Shown: positions 52,027-61,191 of the stretch, in pieces
Layout: each line of letters begins with the position of its first letter
How positions within the stretch are numbered: the stretch's first letter is position 1
NCBI GenBank assembly: GCA_022447665.1
Contig: JAKVAQ010000006.1
Span: 17,376-81,375, forward strand
Reading direction: 5' to 3'
Source: Crocinitomicaceae bacterium
GTDB lineage: Bacteria > Bacteroidota > Bacteroidia > Flavobacteriales_D > Crocinitomicaceae
Length of the DNA: 64,000 nt
The notes under the pieces: generated by a model
Databases searched by the model: none
The model's input: only the letters and a program-made list of their open reading frames with translations
What the model was told of the DNA's origin: nothing
Made by a program: the position numbers and the translations under genes

Positions 52027-52695
52027 TTAATAACGTTTACGGTTACGGTTTTTGTTGTTTTTATTTCTGTTCTTGTTACGATTACCTCTGTTCTTGTTTG
52101 AATGTGAAGTTTTCACACCTCCAGTCGTTTTAAGGACTTCTTGTGTAGACGGTAAGAATGACAAGTCGTCTAATTCTATTCTTCCTTCAGAAAGGACGTT
52201 CAAATGTTTGCCAATAACGGCATCATCAATACTGTTGGAATTATAGGTCAAGTGGAATTTTTTCATCAAACCAGCAGTAACTTTAACCAAAGCTTGACGT
52301 TCTGGCCCTTTTTCCATATCACAAGCCATTTGAATCATTTTCTCTACAGTTTTGCCATAGTGTCCAAACTTGATTCTTGTTTGAGGATAAGCTACTTTAC
52401 CAGGTTTTCCTGATAATTTTTCTTTCTGAGGAATAGGATATGGAGAATCAACATCCAACTGAAAATCGGACATTACAAATAAATGCGTCCACAATTTAGG
52501 TTTGTATTCTTCAACCTTAAGGTGAGGATTTAATTCACCCATAACTCTAATAATAGCTTGCGCTACTTTGTTTCTCTCTTCTCTATCTTCAATTGATAAT
52601 GCAAGCTTTACCATTTTTTGTACGTTTCTTCCGTACTCTGGTAAGTGCATTGTAGAACGTTGTGAGTTATACTCTAAACTCTGCGTTTCTTCCAT
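52027..52695 (-). CDS. DUF4290-family protein
   Basis: From the ATG at 52695 the protein has 222 residues; a TTG at 52704 overlaps the promoter element and is unlikely. It shows the family opening LEYNSQRSTMHLPEYGRNVQ and KLWTHLFVMSDFQLDVDSPY, with a second YGKTVEKMIQMACDMEKGPE unit, so the domain looks internally duplicated. The tail after residue 195 is a low-complexity basic run of Asn, Lys and Arg that may bind nucleic acid. DUF4290 is restricted to Bacteroidetes and of unknown function; its link to murA is conserved in relatives as far as I know. Confidence 0.85.
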   Translation of the reverse strand: MEETQSLEYNSQRSTMHLPEYGRNVQKMVKLALSIEDREERNKVAQAIIRVMGELNPHLKVEEYKPKLWTHLFVMSDFQLDVDSPYPIPQKEKLSGKPGKVAYPQTRIKFGHYGKTVEKMIQMACDMEKGPERQALVKVTAGLMKKFHLTYNSNSIDDAVIGKHLNVLSEGRIELDDLSFLPSTQEVLKTTGGVKTSHSNKNRGNRNKNRNKNNKNRNRKRY

Positions 52696-52701
52696 ATGAT
52701 T

Positions 52702-52709
52702 CAAAAATA
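52702..52709 (-). promoter_or_regulatory. -7 promoter element of the DUF4290-murA operon
   Basis: TATTTTTG on the minus strand matches TAnnTTTG and ends only 6 nt before the ATG at 52695. If used, the transcript would be leaderless or nearly so. Confidence 0.4.
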
Positions 52710-52768
52710 ATACTAATTAATAGCTAATCTATTCTGCCTATTTTATTCATTCAAGGGCAGATTGTGAA

Positions 52769-54874
52769 TTACTTCATTTGTTCAAGCGCATCAGCGGCTT
52801 TATTCACCGGCATTTGGCAGGCTTTATTTACACAAACAAAGATGGTGGTTTCACCTAAAAATTTTCCTTCTAATAATGGAAGTTTTCCGTCTTTCCCTCC
52901 CATTAGAACTTTATTTGGCACATAGGAGTTGGCTAACCCCTGGTATTCACTTTCCCATTGATCACCTGTTAGTGCTACCTCATAAAAAGGTTCTGTAAAG
53001 TGCATACCTAATATACCCCAGTTAGAATAAGAGCTTGGGTAAGATGTCATATCGTTATACACATTTGCTAGCATTTGACGCGAAATCTCAATCCAGTCAG
53101 CATTATCTGTTAGTGTTCCCAATACAAAAAGCGCATTTGCCATTTGCGAATTGGACGATGGGATAACATTATCCGAAATTTCCATTTTTCTTGCAATCAA
53201 CGTTTCACCAGTCGAAGCCGTATAGTAGAACATTCCTGAAGCCTCGTCTTGGAAGTTTGCAATGGCGTATTCAGCCATTTTCTTTGCATCCTCGATATAT
53301 GATTCATCAAATGTAATCTCATAAAGTTTTATGAACATTGAAATTGTAAATGCATAATCATCTAGGAATCCGTCAATTTTCGCTTCTCCTTTTTTGTAGG
53401 TATGAAGTAACTTACCGTCTTCCTGTAGCATGTTTTTACGCAGCCATTCACCATTATAAATAGCAGCATTTTTCATTGGAGCTTCACCGAAAGCCTGGTA
53501 GGCATCTGCAAAGCCAATACTCATAATTGCGTTCCAAGAGGCTAAAGATTTATCATCCAAACCTGGTCGAATTCTCTTTGCTCTTGCCTCTAATAATTTC
53601 TTGTTAACTTCTTTGGCTTTTGCTTGAATTTCCTCTGCACTCATGTCAAGCTTCTTGGTTAACTCAGTAAGCGATTTGTTTCTCAGTAATATGTAATTTC
53701 CTTCCCAAAGGCCTTTCAAATTCAATTCGTAGTATTCATTGGCAAAATCAAAATCATCACCCAATACTTCCTTCATTTCTTCTTTAGTCCAAACGTAGAA
53801 TTTTCCTTCCTCCCCTTCGCTATCCGCATCTAGTGCCGAGTAAAAAGCACCATCAGCTGTCATCATTTCTCTGTATACCCATTCCAAGGTTTGGTAAACA
53901 GTATGCTTGTATAAAGGCGATCCAGTTCTTGCGTAGGCCTTAGCATAAAGAGAAACCAATTGTCCATTATCATAGAGCATCTTTTCAAAATGTGGAACCT
54001 TCCAGTCCATATCTGTTGAATACCTTGCAAAACCACCCCCAACTTGATCATAAATTCCACCCATGGCCATTTTGTCTAGGGTAAGATCAACTTGCTCGAG
54101 CGTGGCAGTGTCATTATTCAGGTGGGCATATTCCATTAAGAAATCCCAGTTGTTTGGAAGCGGGAATTTTGGAGCTCTATTATTCCCGCCACGTGAAGTA
54201 TCAAAGCCCTGATTCCAAACAAAAACCATAGAATCTATTTTCTCAGTATCAAACGATTCCATCTCAACTGTAGTCACAATCAACTCTGATTGCTTTACAC
54301 CTTCGGTTAAATTTTCAGCGTAATCTATTACAGTGTTTGGTGTTTTCTCGTAAGTATAATCTAGGTTTTTGAGCACCTCTATCCATTGGTCTTTTGCGAA
54401 GTAAGTTCCACCATAAATAGGTCTTCCATCAGGTAATGTAAAGCAATTTAATGGCCATCCTCCTTGACCTGTCATTAATTGAATCGCATTCATGTATACT
54501 TGATCGACATCGGGACGCTCTTCTCTATCAACCTTAATACAAATGAAGTTTTCGTTCATTAAATCTGCTACTTCCTCATCCTCGAAACTTTCATGTTCCA
54601 TTACATGACACCAGTGGCACGAGGAATAACCAATACTAATAAGAACGAGTTTATCTTCTTCCTGTGCTTTTTCAAATGCTTCTTCGCCCCATGGCCTCCA
54701 GTTTACAGGATTATGGGCGTGCTGCAATAAATACGGACTTGTCTCATTAATGAGTTCATTCGTGAATTTATGGTCAGTGCTATCCACAGAGGCTTCGTTT
54801 TTTTGACTGTTTGCACAAGAGGCAACGCCAAGAAATAATATGGTAATAAAAAGAGCTTTCAAAAATTGGAGCAT
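52769..54874 (-). CDS. DUF255 thioredoxin-domain protein (YyaL/SPATA20-like), lipoprotein
   Basis: Starting at the ATG at 54874 (701 residues) the protein opens with a lipoprotein signal ending FLGVASC; the earlier ATG at 54925 would put 17 polar residues before it. Residues about 30-190 are the DUF255 thioredoxin-like domain ([36 protein letters not shown] with the CHWC pair, [23 protein letters not shown]). The rest is an (alpha/alpha)6 barrel like that of sugar epimerases ([27 protein letters not shown]). The family is linked to cellulose and glycan handling or redox, but function is unsettled. It should act in the periplasm. Confidence 0.9.
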   Translation of the reverse strand: MLQFLKALFITILFLGVASCANSQKNEASVDSTDHKFTNELINETSPYLLQHAHNPVNWRPWGEEAFEKAQEEDKLVLISIGYSSCHWCHVMEHESFEDEEVADLMNENFICIKVDREERPDVDQVYMNAIQLMTGQGGWPLNCFTLPDGRPIYGGTYFAKDQWIEVLKNLDYTYEKTPNTVIDYAENLTEGVKQSELIVTTVEMESFDTEKIDSMVFVWNQGFDTSRGGNNRAPKFPLPNNWDFLMEYAHLNNDTATLEQVDLTLDKMAMGGIYDQVGGGFARYSTDMDWKVPHFEKMLYDNGQLVSLYAKAYARTGSPLYKHTVYQTLEWVYREMMTADGAFYSALDADSEGEEGKFYVWTKEEMKEVLGDDFDFANEYYELNLKGLWEGNYILLRNKSLTELTKKLDMSAEEIQAKAKEVNKKLLEARAKRIRPGLDDKSLASWNAIMSIGFADAYQAFGEAPMKNAAIYNGEWLRKNMLQEDGKLLHTYKKGEAKIDGFLDDYAFTISMFIKLYEITFDESYIEDAKKMAEYAIANFQDEASGMFYYTASTGETLIARKMEISDNVIPSSNSQMANALFVLGTLTDNADWIEISRQMLANVYNDMTSYPSSYSNWGILGMHFTEPFYEVALTGDQWESEYQGLANSYVPNKVLMGGKDGKLPLLEGKFLGETTIFVCVNKACQMPVNKAADALEQMK

Positions 54875-55009
54875 GTTCAGCAATTCTTTTGTAAAGTTCA
54901 CATAAGTAATCGGACTTTCAAACATTTTTGGGGTAGAATTTTACTTTCCAAAATAAAAAGCATCGGTTGAAATGTGCTACCTTGCGGTTGTAATTAATTC
55001 TACACGTTC

Positions 55010-58000
55010 ATGCGAAAGGCACTTATTTTATTTTCAGCACTTTATGGCTTTGCGGCTTTTGGTCAAGAATATTTCCAACAAGAGGTAAATTATACCATTA
55101 ATGTAAAGCTTAATGACAAGACTCACAACTTATCTGCGTATGAAGAATTTGAGTACATTAATAACTCTCCTAATTCCTTAGAATTCATATATGTACACTT
55201 ATGGCCAAATGCTTATAAGAACAAGGAAACTGCATTGGGCCAGCAACTCTATCATCAAAATGATATGTCATTACACTATGCCACCGATGAAGAAAAAGGA
55301 TTTATAGATTCATTGGATTTTAAAGTGGACGGAGAAACAGTAAAATGGGAATATGACGAAGAGCATATAGACATTTGTAGAGTTACGTTGAATAAGCCTT
55401 TAGCTCCTGGCGGAAAAATGGTGGTAAGCACTCCATTTAAAGTTAAAATTCCAAGTGGCGATATTTCTCGATTAGGGCATGTAGGATCATCTTATCAAAT
55501 AACGCAATGGTATCCCAAACCTGCTGTTTACGACGTGGAGGGTTGGCATCAAATGCCTTATCTTACTCAAGGTGAATTTTATTCTGAATATGGATCTTTT
55601 GATGTTTCTATCACACTCCCTTCGAACTATGTAGTGGGATCTACAGGTGATTTGCAAACAGAAGCAGAGATTGCTTTTTTAGAAGAACGTCATAAACAAA
55701 CCATGCATAAATATGAAACCAATGCATTTAAAGGGAACAAGAAAATTAGCGGAGGATCAACGATTTTCCCACGTTCTTCGGATTCATTAAAAACGATTCG
55801 TTATGTTCAAAAAGATGTACACGATTTTGCTTGGTTTGCCGACAAAAGATTTGAAGTGCTTAAAGGTGAAGTAGAGCTTCCTATTACTGGAAGAAAGGTG
55901 ACTACTTGGGCCATGTTTGTTACTCATCATTACAACCTATGGGAGGACGCCATTGAGTATTTGAATGATGGAACATATTATTACTCTAAATGGAATGGAG
56001 AATACCCATATAACCAGGTAACGGCAGTTGACGGCACCATCTCCGCAGGTGGAGGAATGGAATATCCGAACGTTACGGTTATTGGTAATGCTAGCAGTAA
56101 GGCCGAGCTGGAGGTTGTAATTGTTCACGAGGTTGGGCACAATTGGTTTTATGGACTACTAGGTTCAAATGAGCGGGACCATGGTTGGATGGACGAAGGC
56201 TTGAACACCTTAAATGAGTTAAGATACATTCGCACGAAATACCCGAACAATAAGCAATTATCTGACATGATGGGAGGTTTTGCTGAAATGATTCACCTAG
56301 AACATCTGAGTCATCATGATATGAGTGACTTCAGCTACAGTATGGTTGCGGGATATGGATTAGATCAACCAATTGAAACCCATTCGGCCGAGTTTACGCC
56401 TACCAATTACGGTGCTATTATGTATAGTAAAACAGGGTTGGTATTAACTTTTCTGAAAGACTATTTATCAGATTCATTATTCGACGCTTCTATGCAAACT
56501 TATTATGATAGATGGCATTACAAACATCCACAACCAGAAGATCTAAAAGCTGTTTTTGAGGAGGTTACAGGAGAAGATTTATCGTGGGTATTTCATGATT
56601 TAATAGAAACTACTGCGCACATTGATCATAAAATCTGTGGTGTTAAGCAGAAAGATGGGGTTTCTACAGTAACCGTTAAAAATGTCGGGCAAGTGACATC
56701 ACCAGTGAGAGTAGATGCTTTAAGCTACGGCAAGGTTAGAGAAACCAAATGGATTGATCCATATGATGGAAAGGAAACTGTGACCTTTGATGGAACAACC
56801 TTTGATCAGTTCGTAATTGATTACGATAAAAATATGCCCGAAGTAAATCGTAATAATAATTCATGGCGAAAAAAAGGCTTAATCGGTAAGCAAGAAAAGG
56901 TTGAATTTGAGTTTCTAGGAGGAGATAATGAACGTGATAAATCACAAGTATGGTGGTCTCCTGCAGTTGGCGCAAACAAGTATGATAAGTTCATGATTGG
57001 CGCTATGTTTCATAACATCACCATTCCAAAGAACAAGTTTGAATACACCTTAATTCCAATGTTTTCTGTGGGCGGCCCTAATAATTTTGCTGGTTATGGA
57101 GATTTGAAATACTCATGGGTACCGAAACAAAATATTAAAACAATAACACTAGGGGTTACCGGTAAATCATACGCAAATGGACTTGGTTCAGCAATTGATT
57201 CTACTACAGCGCCTGTTGGAGTTTACTATGTTGCTCAACCCTATTTGGAGTTTCATATTGGCAAACCTGTCAATAGAACATTTTATAAGCAGAAGCTTCG
57301 TTTAATGGGTGCTTACGTTTTTGAGAATGCAAATTTCTTCAATAGCACAACTGCAGGAGGTATGATGGAGTATACACATACGTATAATAAAGGGATTCAC
57401 GGAATTAATGGTCAGCTAAGACTTGATTATTACGATGTGGAACAATCTTCCGGTATTTCAGATGCTGCCTTTTCGTTAATGAATGTTGGGGCAGAGATCA
57501 CTTATAATCTTGAGTACTGGGAAAGTCAAGGAAAAGGTCTAGAGATTAGAGCCTTTTTTGGTCAAAATTTAATGTACAATGGACCAGAGAATTCTAGATA
57601 CGGTTTTGCCATGTCAGGTCAGTCTGGAACAATGGATGTTTTCTATGAGCATACCATGGGAGGTAGAAATGAAGTTGAAGGAATGTACTCAAATCAACGA
57701 ATTGAAAACCAAGGAGGATTCCGTTCAGTAAGCAACTTTGGAATTTCAAATTCTATGCTTTTTGCAACAAATTTATACCTTGAAATACCTTACGCACCGA
57801 TCGGAGTTTTTGCAGATTATGGTATTTTCGACGATGCAGGCATAATGGTATCCATGTACAATATGGGCTTAGGTATGCGAATTAAGAATCGTTTTGGAAT
57901 CTATTTTCCAGTGCTGGAATCGGCGAATATTCAAGCAGCTTATCCAGCAGATATTAAGTACTGGAACAAGATCCGTTTCACCTTAGACTTGAGGAATTTA

Positions 58001-58033
58001 ACTCCAGAAGAGCTCGTGCGCCAATTCTTATAG
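55010..58033 (+). CDS. Secreted M1-family metallopeptidase
   Basis: The 1007-residue protein has a signal peptide (residues 1-18, ending YGFAAFGQ). The gluzincin zinc site is HEVGHNWFYG (His373, Glu374, His377) with the third ligand Glu396 in WMDEGLNT; GGGMEYPN near 348 is the GxMEN-type substrate loop of M1 aminopeptidases. The last 360 residues are a strand-rich region with long amphipathic strands (YTHTYNKGIHGINGQLRLDYY), resembling a C-terminal barrel-like domain seen in Bacteroidetes relatives. It probably digests peptides in the periplasm or at the outer membrane. Confidence 0.92.
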   Translation: MRKALILFSALYGFAAFGQEYFQQEVNYTINVKLNDKTHNLSAYEEFEYINNSPNSLEFIYVHLWPNAYKNKETALGQQLYHQNDMSLHYATDEEKGFIDSLDFKVDGETVKWEYDEEHIDICRVTLNKPLAPGGKMVVSTPFKVKIPSGDISRLGHVGSSYQITQWYPKPAVYDVEGWHQMPYLTQGEFYSEYGSFDVSITLPSNYVVGSTGDLQTEAEIAFLEERHKQTMHKYETNAFKGNKKISGGSTIFPRSSDSLKTIRYVQKDVHDFAWFADKRFEVLKGEVELPITGRKVTTWAMFVTHHYNLWEDAIEYLNDGTYYYSKWNGEYPYNQVTAVDGTISAGGGMEYPNVTVIGNASSKAELEVVIVHEVGHNWFYGLLGSNERDHGWMDEGLNTLNELRYIRTKYPNNKQLSDMMGGFAEMIHLEHLSHHDMSDFSYSMVAGYGLDQPIETHSAEFTPTNYGAIMYSKTGLVLTFLKDYLSDSLFDASMQTYYDRWHYKHPQPEDLKAVFEEVTGEDLSWVFHDLIETTAHIDHKICGVKQKDGVSTVTVKNVGQVTSPVRVDALSYGKVRETKWIDPYDGKETVTFDGTTFDQFVIDYDKNMPEVNRNNNSWRKKGLIGKQEKVEFEFLGGDNERDKSQVWWSPAVGANKYDKFMIGAMFHNITIPKNKFEYTLIPMFSVGGPNNFAGYGDLKYSWVPKQNIKTITLGVTGKSYANGLGSAIDSTTAPVGVYYVAQPYLEFHIGKPVNRTFYKQKLRLMGAYVFENANFFNSTTAGGMMEYTHTYNKGIHGINGQLRLDYYDVEQSSGISDAAFSLMNVGAEITYNLEYWESQGKGLEIRAFFGQNLMYNGPENSRYGFAMSGQSGTMDVFYEHTMGGRNEVEGMYSNQRIENQGGFRSVSNFGISNSMLFATNLYLEIPYAPIGVFADYGIFDDAGIMVSMYNMGLGMRIKNRFGIYFPVLESANIQAAYPADIKYWNKIRFTLDLRNLTPEELVRQFL

Positions 58034-58034
58034 C

Positions 58035-58208
58035 ATGAAGTGAGTTTGGATAGTTTTCATTCTGTTTTCGTTCCATTCTTGTGCGCAAAATTCACAAGAG
58101 TTCTTTCATTCATGGGATAATGAAATAGCCAAACGCTATCGTCCCGATTCCATTTTCATTGGGGTAGCGATTCCTTGTTTCAAAGAATTTTCCCCGAAAT
58201 GTATTTGA
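58035..58208 (+). pseudogene. Remnant of a lipoprotein gene with TGA at codon 3
   Basis: The frame opens at an ATG 1 nt after the M1 stop: codons ATG-AAG-TGA, then VWIVFILFSFHSCAQNSQEF, a lipoprotein signal, and about 30 more residues (FFHSWDNEIAKRYRPDSIFI) to a second TGA at 58206. The signal is too good to be chance, but the body is short, so this looks like a truncated remnant rather than a gene. Confidence 0.45.
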
Positions 58209-58324
58209 GTAACCTAGACTTCTCTGCTCACGAGTAAAATGATAAATTTTTGCGTAAAAACGTCAAGATCTTATTTGTCATAAAGATAATCATCTAGAGG
58301 AATCCCTAATCAACGGTATTGTAC

Positions 58325-58357
58325 AAAGCCCGTCCAATAAATTAATGGACGGGCTTT
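58325..58357. terminator. Strong bidirectional terminator between the M1 peptidase and the MAM/SprB gene
   Basis: AAAGCCCGTCCA pairs perfectly (12 bp) with TGGACGGGCTTT around ATAAATTAA. T-rich sequence follows on both strands (TTTCTCCTTTT and TTTGTAC). It serves converging transcripts. Confidence 0.8.
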
Positions 58358-58415
58358 CTCCTTTTAAACTCTCCTAGTGAGAAATATGAAAAAACAATTT
58401 AAAATTTTAGTGAGT

Positions 58416-60779
58416 TTACTCAACAATCAACTTTGCTGTTCTTTGCTTACCATCTGCAGTGATTCGTACGAAGTATACTCCGCTCTCCTCGTTTGATAGG
58501 TCTACAACTGTTGTGTTGTCCCCACTGATTGTGAATCCACTCACCAATCTTCCAGTAATGTCCAAGATCTCTCCATATACTTCCTCACCACTGGCATAAA
58601 TTGGCTTCACATAAATGATACCTTGAGTTGGGTTAGGATAGATTTCGAATATAGACTCCGTTTGATCGTATAACCCTAATTGAGAATCAACTGTTATAGT
58701 CAACGTCGCATAGCATCCATTTGTATCTGTTACGATTACTGTATAGTCGCCAGCATCTAATCCGAATTGATCTTCAGCATCGTCGTTATCTCCTGTTCCA
58801 TCGTTATCCCAGTCGATCATGAAAGGGAAGGCACTTCCGTAAACTAATAGGTCAATGTACCCATCTGATCCAAATATTACGTCATTAGAACTTGCAGAGA
58901 TAACAGGTGGCGGTAGCGTAGATACAAACGCTGTATCTGATGTTGGACAACCTAGTGAGTCAACTGCATCTACATAGTATGTTCCACCTGTAGTAATAGA
59001 GATTGTTTGAGTAGTCTCCCCTGTACTCCATGTGTAGGAGTCGAATGAAGATGAAGCTATGAAGTCCGTTGGGTTAGTTTCACAAATTGTTACGTCATCG
59101 ATATTAACCGGTCCGGACTCGTTGATCGTTACATCTAAAGTTTCTACACATCCAGTGCCGTCTTCAACAGTTAAAGTGTAAGTTCCACCCAGAACCATTG
59201 TTGTATCGTCTGCTGACCCCGTATCCCATGAGAATATATATGGGTAACCTGGTGTTGCTGAGCAGTTTTTAAATTGCATAACTGGGCGGTTAGCAGAAGT
59301 ACCTGTTGTAAGTGATGATCCACAGACAGACGGGTTATCGGCTCTGTAGTATCTTACAGATGTGTAAGAGGTAGTAGATACCCACATTTGTGGGTTGTTT
59401 GTAAACCCAGTATTGTTAAAGCAAGTCTCTACAATAATGTTGTCAGTTCCGTTCCAGTAATAAGGAATGTCAAAATCGTACCAATTCCATCCCGGCGAAA
59501 TTGTTACATCTCCAGGAGCAAGAACCTCAACAGGCCCTGCCTCATCCCATCCGAATAACATGTCTACTTCTGACGTACTTCCTAACTTGATTGTAAAGCT
59601 GGTCAAGTTTGGATCAGCTGTTCCCAAGACATCAATGTTGAATGCCATGCCTGATAAGTTTCCAGGCACAATGCCAGCAGCTGTTAATTCGGAAGCAGTA
59701 ATAAGCATTTGGTGTCTTGTTCCCCAATACCAATTCCCTAGTGGTGAAGGATAAGTTGTGCCTCCAATTGTGAAATCTTCTGTTCCAATTTGAAGTGTGT
59801 CTTGTGCGGACTCACACGAATAAGAAGAAAGTCCGCAAAGAACAGGAGATGGAGCACCACCTACAATTGAATCAATAATTAAGAGTCCCATTGAATCTGT
59901 ACAAATCCAATCCTCAGTAGCGTGCGCAAAAACTTGCAATGAATCTGTCGCCAAAGCTACGATGTCAGCACAAAGTGTAATTACCGATCCATCTCCATCA
60001 GTTGCAGTGCAGCAGTATGTTCCAGGTCCGATATCAGATAATGTTGCTAGTGTATCAGATGGATCTCCAGTATCCCATAAGTAAGTCACAGGTGAAATTC
60101 CGTAATCAACATCCATTGTCATGGACCCGTTTGCAGCATTGAGACAAGTTTCATCAAGGATATTGATGACTGTAGCTGTCATCGATAATTCAGTGAGAGA
60201 TACGTCATCAATTGCCATATCTGAAGTAAATCCAATTCCGGTGTTTGCCACGAAACGGAACTGAACTGAATCCTCACCTGAAAGAAAAGTGATATCGGTT
60301 GAAGAGGTTTGCCACGAATCAATGTTATCAGTGATTGGGCCAGTAAGAGTTGTCCATGGGGCAACTAAGCCGGTTCTATATTCCACTGTTAGTGTTCCCA
60401 TGTCACCACCGAACATGTGGTAGGCAAAACTGAATTCCATTCCGCTCGTCGCTAAGAATTCAAACCAAGGTGACTCTAGGTTTCTGGTATCCGAGTTACA
60501 TCCCGATGTTTCGGTATACATGTATTTTCCAGAGAATGTCCCAGGGTTAAAGTCAACACTTGGTCCAGTGCCGAATGATATAGTCCCTCCTGCATCAGGT
60601 ACCCAGTCGTTATCATCTCCAGTGTCGTTTAACCAGCCTGGACTAGCCATAACATAGCCTGAGCAGGCAGTTGAGCTACCTTCTCCTTCAAAATCTTCGT
60701 TATAAGGAAAAGTACTAATTGTCTGGGCCATAGTTGAACCCGCTAGAATCAATAAAATTGAGAGTATAAATGATTTCAT
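58416..60779 (-). CDS. T9SS-secreted MAM/SprB-repeat protein with nested domain
   Basis: Starting at ATG 60779 (787 residues; the start at 60848 would add a polar 23-residue stretch) it has a signal peptide ending AGSTMAQ. A MAM-like jelly roll covers about 25-210 (NEDFEGEGSSTACSGYVMAS, WFEFLATSGMEFSFAYHMFG). SprB-like units follow (GSMTMDVDYGISPVTYLWDTG, later YTWSTGETTQTISITTGGTY). A large Cys-flanked domain (about 325-510, ending ANRPVMQFKNC) is inserted within one unit. The end is a T9SS sorting domain (FEIYPNPTQGIIYVKP, ending AKLIVE). Probably a surface-binding protein. Confidence 0.86.
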   Translation of the reverse strand: MKSFILSILLILAGSTMAQTISTFPYNEDFEGEGSSTACSGYVMASPGWLNDTGDDNDWVPDAGGTISFGTGPSVDFNPGTFSGKYMYTETSGCNSDTRNLESPWFEFLATSGMEFSFAYHMFGGDMGTLTVEYRTGLVAPWTTLTGPITDNIDSWQTSSTDITFLSGEDSVQFRFVANTGIGFTSDMAIDDVSLTELSMTATVINILDETCLNAANGSMTMDVDYGISPVTYLWDTGDPSDTLATLSDIGPGTYCCTATDGDGSVITLCADIVALATDSLQVFAHATEDWICTDSMGLLIIDSIVGGAPSPVLCGLSSYSCESAQDTLQIGTEDFTIGGTTYPSPLGNWYWGTRHQMLITASELTAAGIVPGNLSGMAFNIDVLGTADPNLTSFTIKLGSTSEVDMLFGWDEAGPVEVLAPGDVTISPGWNWYDFDIPYYWNGTDNIIVETCFNNTGFTNNPQMWVSTTSYTSVRYYRADNPSVCGSSLTTGTSANRPVMQFKNCSATPGYPYIFSWDTGSADDTTMVLGGTYTLTVEDGTGCVETLDVTINESGPVNIDDVTICETNPTDFIASSSFDSYTWSTGETTQTISITTGGTYYVDAVDSLGCPTSDTAFVSTLPPPVISASSNDVIFGSDGYIDLLVYGSAFPFMIDWDNDGTGDNDDAEDQFGLDAGDYTVIVTDTNGCYATLTITVDSQLGLYDQTESIFEIYPNPTQGIIYVKPIYASGEEVYGEILDITGRLVSGFTISGDNTTVVDLSNEESGVYFVRITADGKQRTAKLIVE

Positions 60780-60895
60780 AATTAAAAATTTAATGAATAA
60801 CTTTTGTTCGTTGTTCTGTAAGAAATCAATTAATGCGCTAGAAAACATAAAAATCTGATAAACAATTGATTAAGAAATTTAAAAACGCAGCAATA

Positions 60896-60910
60896 TTCCC
60901 AGTTTGGGAA
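60896..60910. promoter_or_regulatory. Palindrome TTCCCA-GTT-TGGGAA, operator candidate
   Basis: A perfect 6-bp inverted repeat with 3-nt spacer, followed 14 nt later by another TGGGAA half-site at 60924. It lies about 120 nt upstream of the MAM/SprB start. Confidence 0.35.
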
Positions 60911-60960
60911 AATATCACGGATATGGGAACGAAAACAGAAAACGCTAAAGACGCTCCATG

Positions 60961-60983
60961 ATATTCTTTAGGTAAAAGAATAT
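60961..60983. promoter_or_regulatory. Perfect 9-bp inverted repeat in the divergent region
   Basis: ATATTCTTT and AAAGAATAT enclose AGGTA. There is no T-tract on either side, so an operator is more likely than a terminator. Confidence 0.4.
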
Positions 60984-61165
60984 TGTGAATGAACACAAAC
61001 GCATCTCCTTAGAACAAATAAAGTTCCTGAGTATTATAAAAATAGGCCTAAACAATGTTAGATTTAAAGGTTGATTGGAAGATAAACTAATTTGTTTTTG
61101 TTTAGAACCTCTTTCTACTTAGTAACGTATATATGGGACCATGGATCTGAGTCCTAGAAAACCCT

Positions 61166-61173
61166 TATCTTTG
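61166..61173 (+). promoter_or_regulatory. -7 promoter element of the AI-2E-family transporter
   Basis: TATCTTTG matches TAnnTTTG and lies 18 nt before the ATG at 61192, the same spacing as at lysS. Confidence 0.6.
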
Positions 61174-61191
61174 TACCCCTGAAAAAAACGC

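Larger units (their letters stand above)
60780..61191. other. 412-bp divergent intergenic region
   Basis: No gene or RNA is seen between the MAM/SprB protein and the AI-2E-type transporter. The region holds a -7 element for the transporter (61166), a TATGTTTT near-match on the minus strand for the other gene, and two clear inverted repeats listed separately. Confidence 0.5.
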
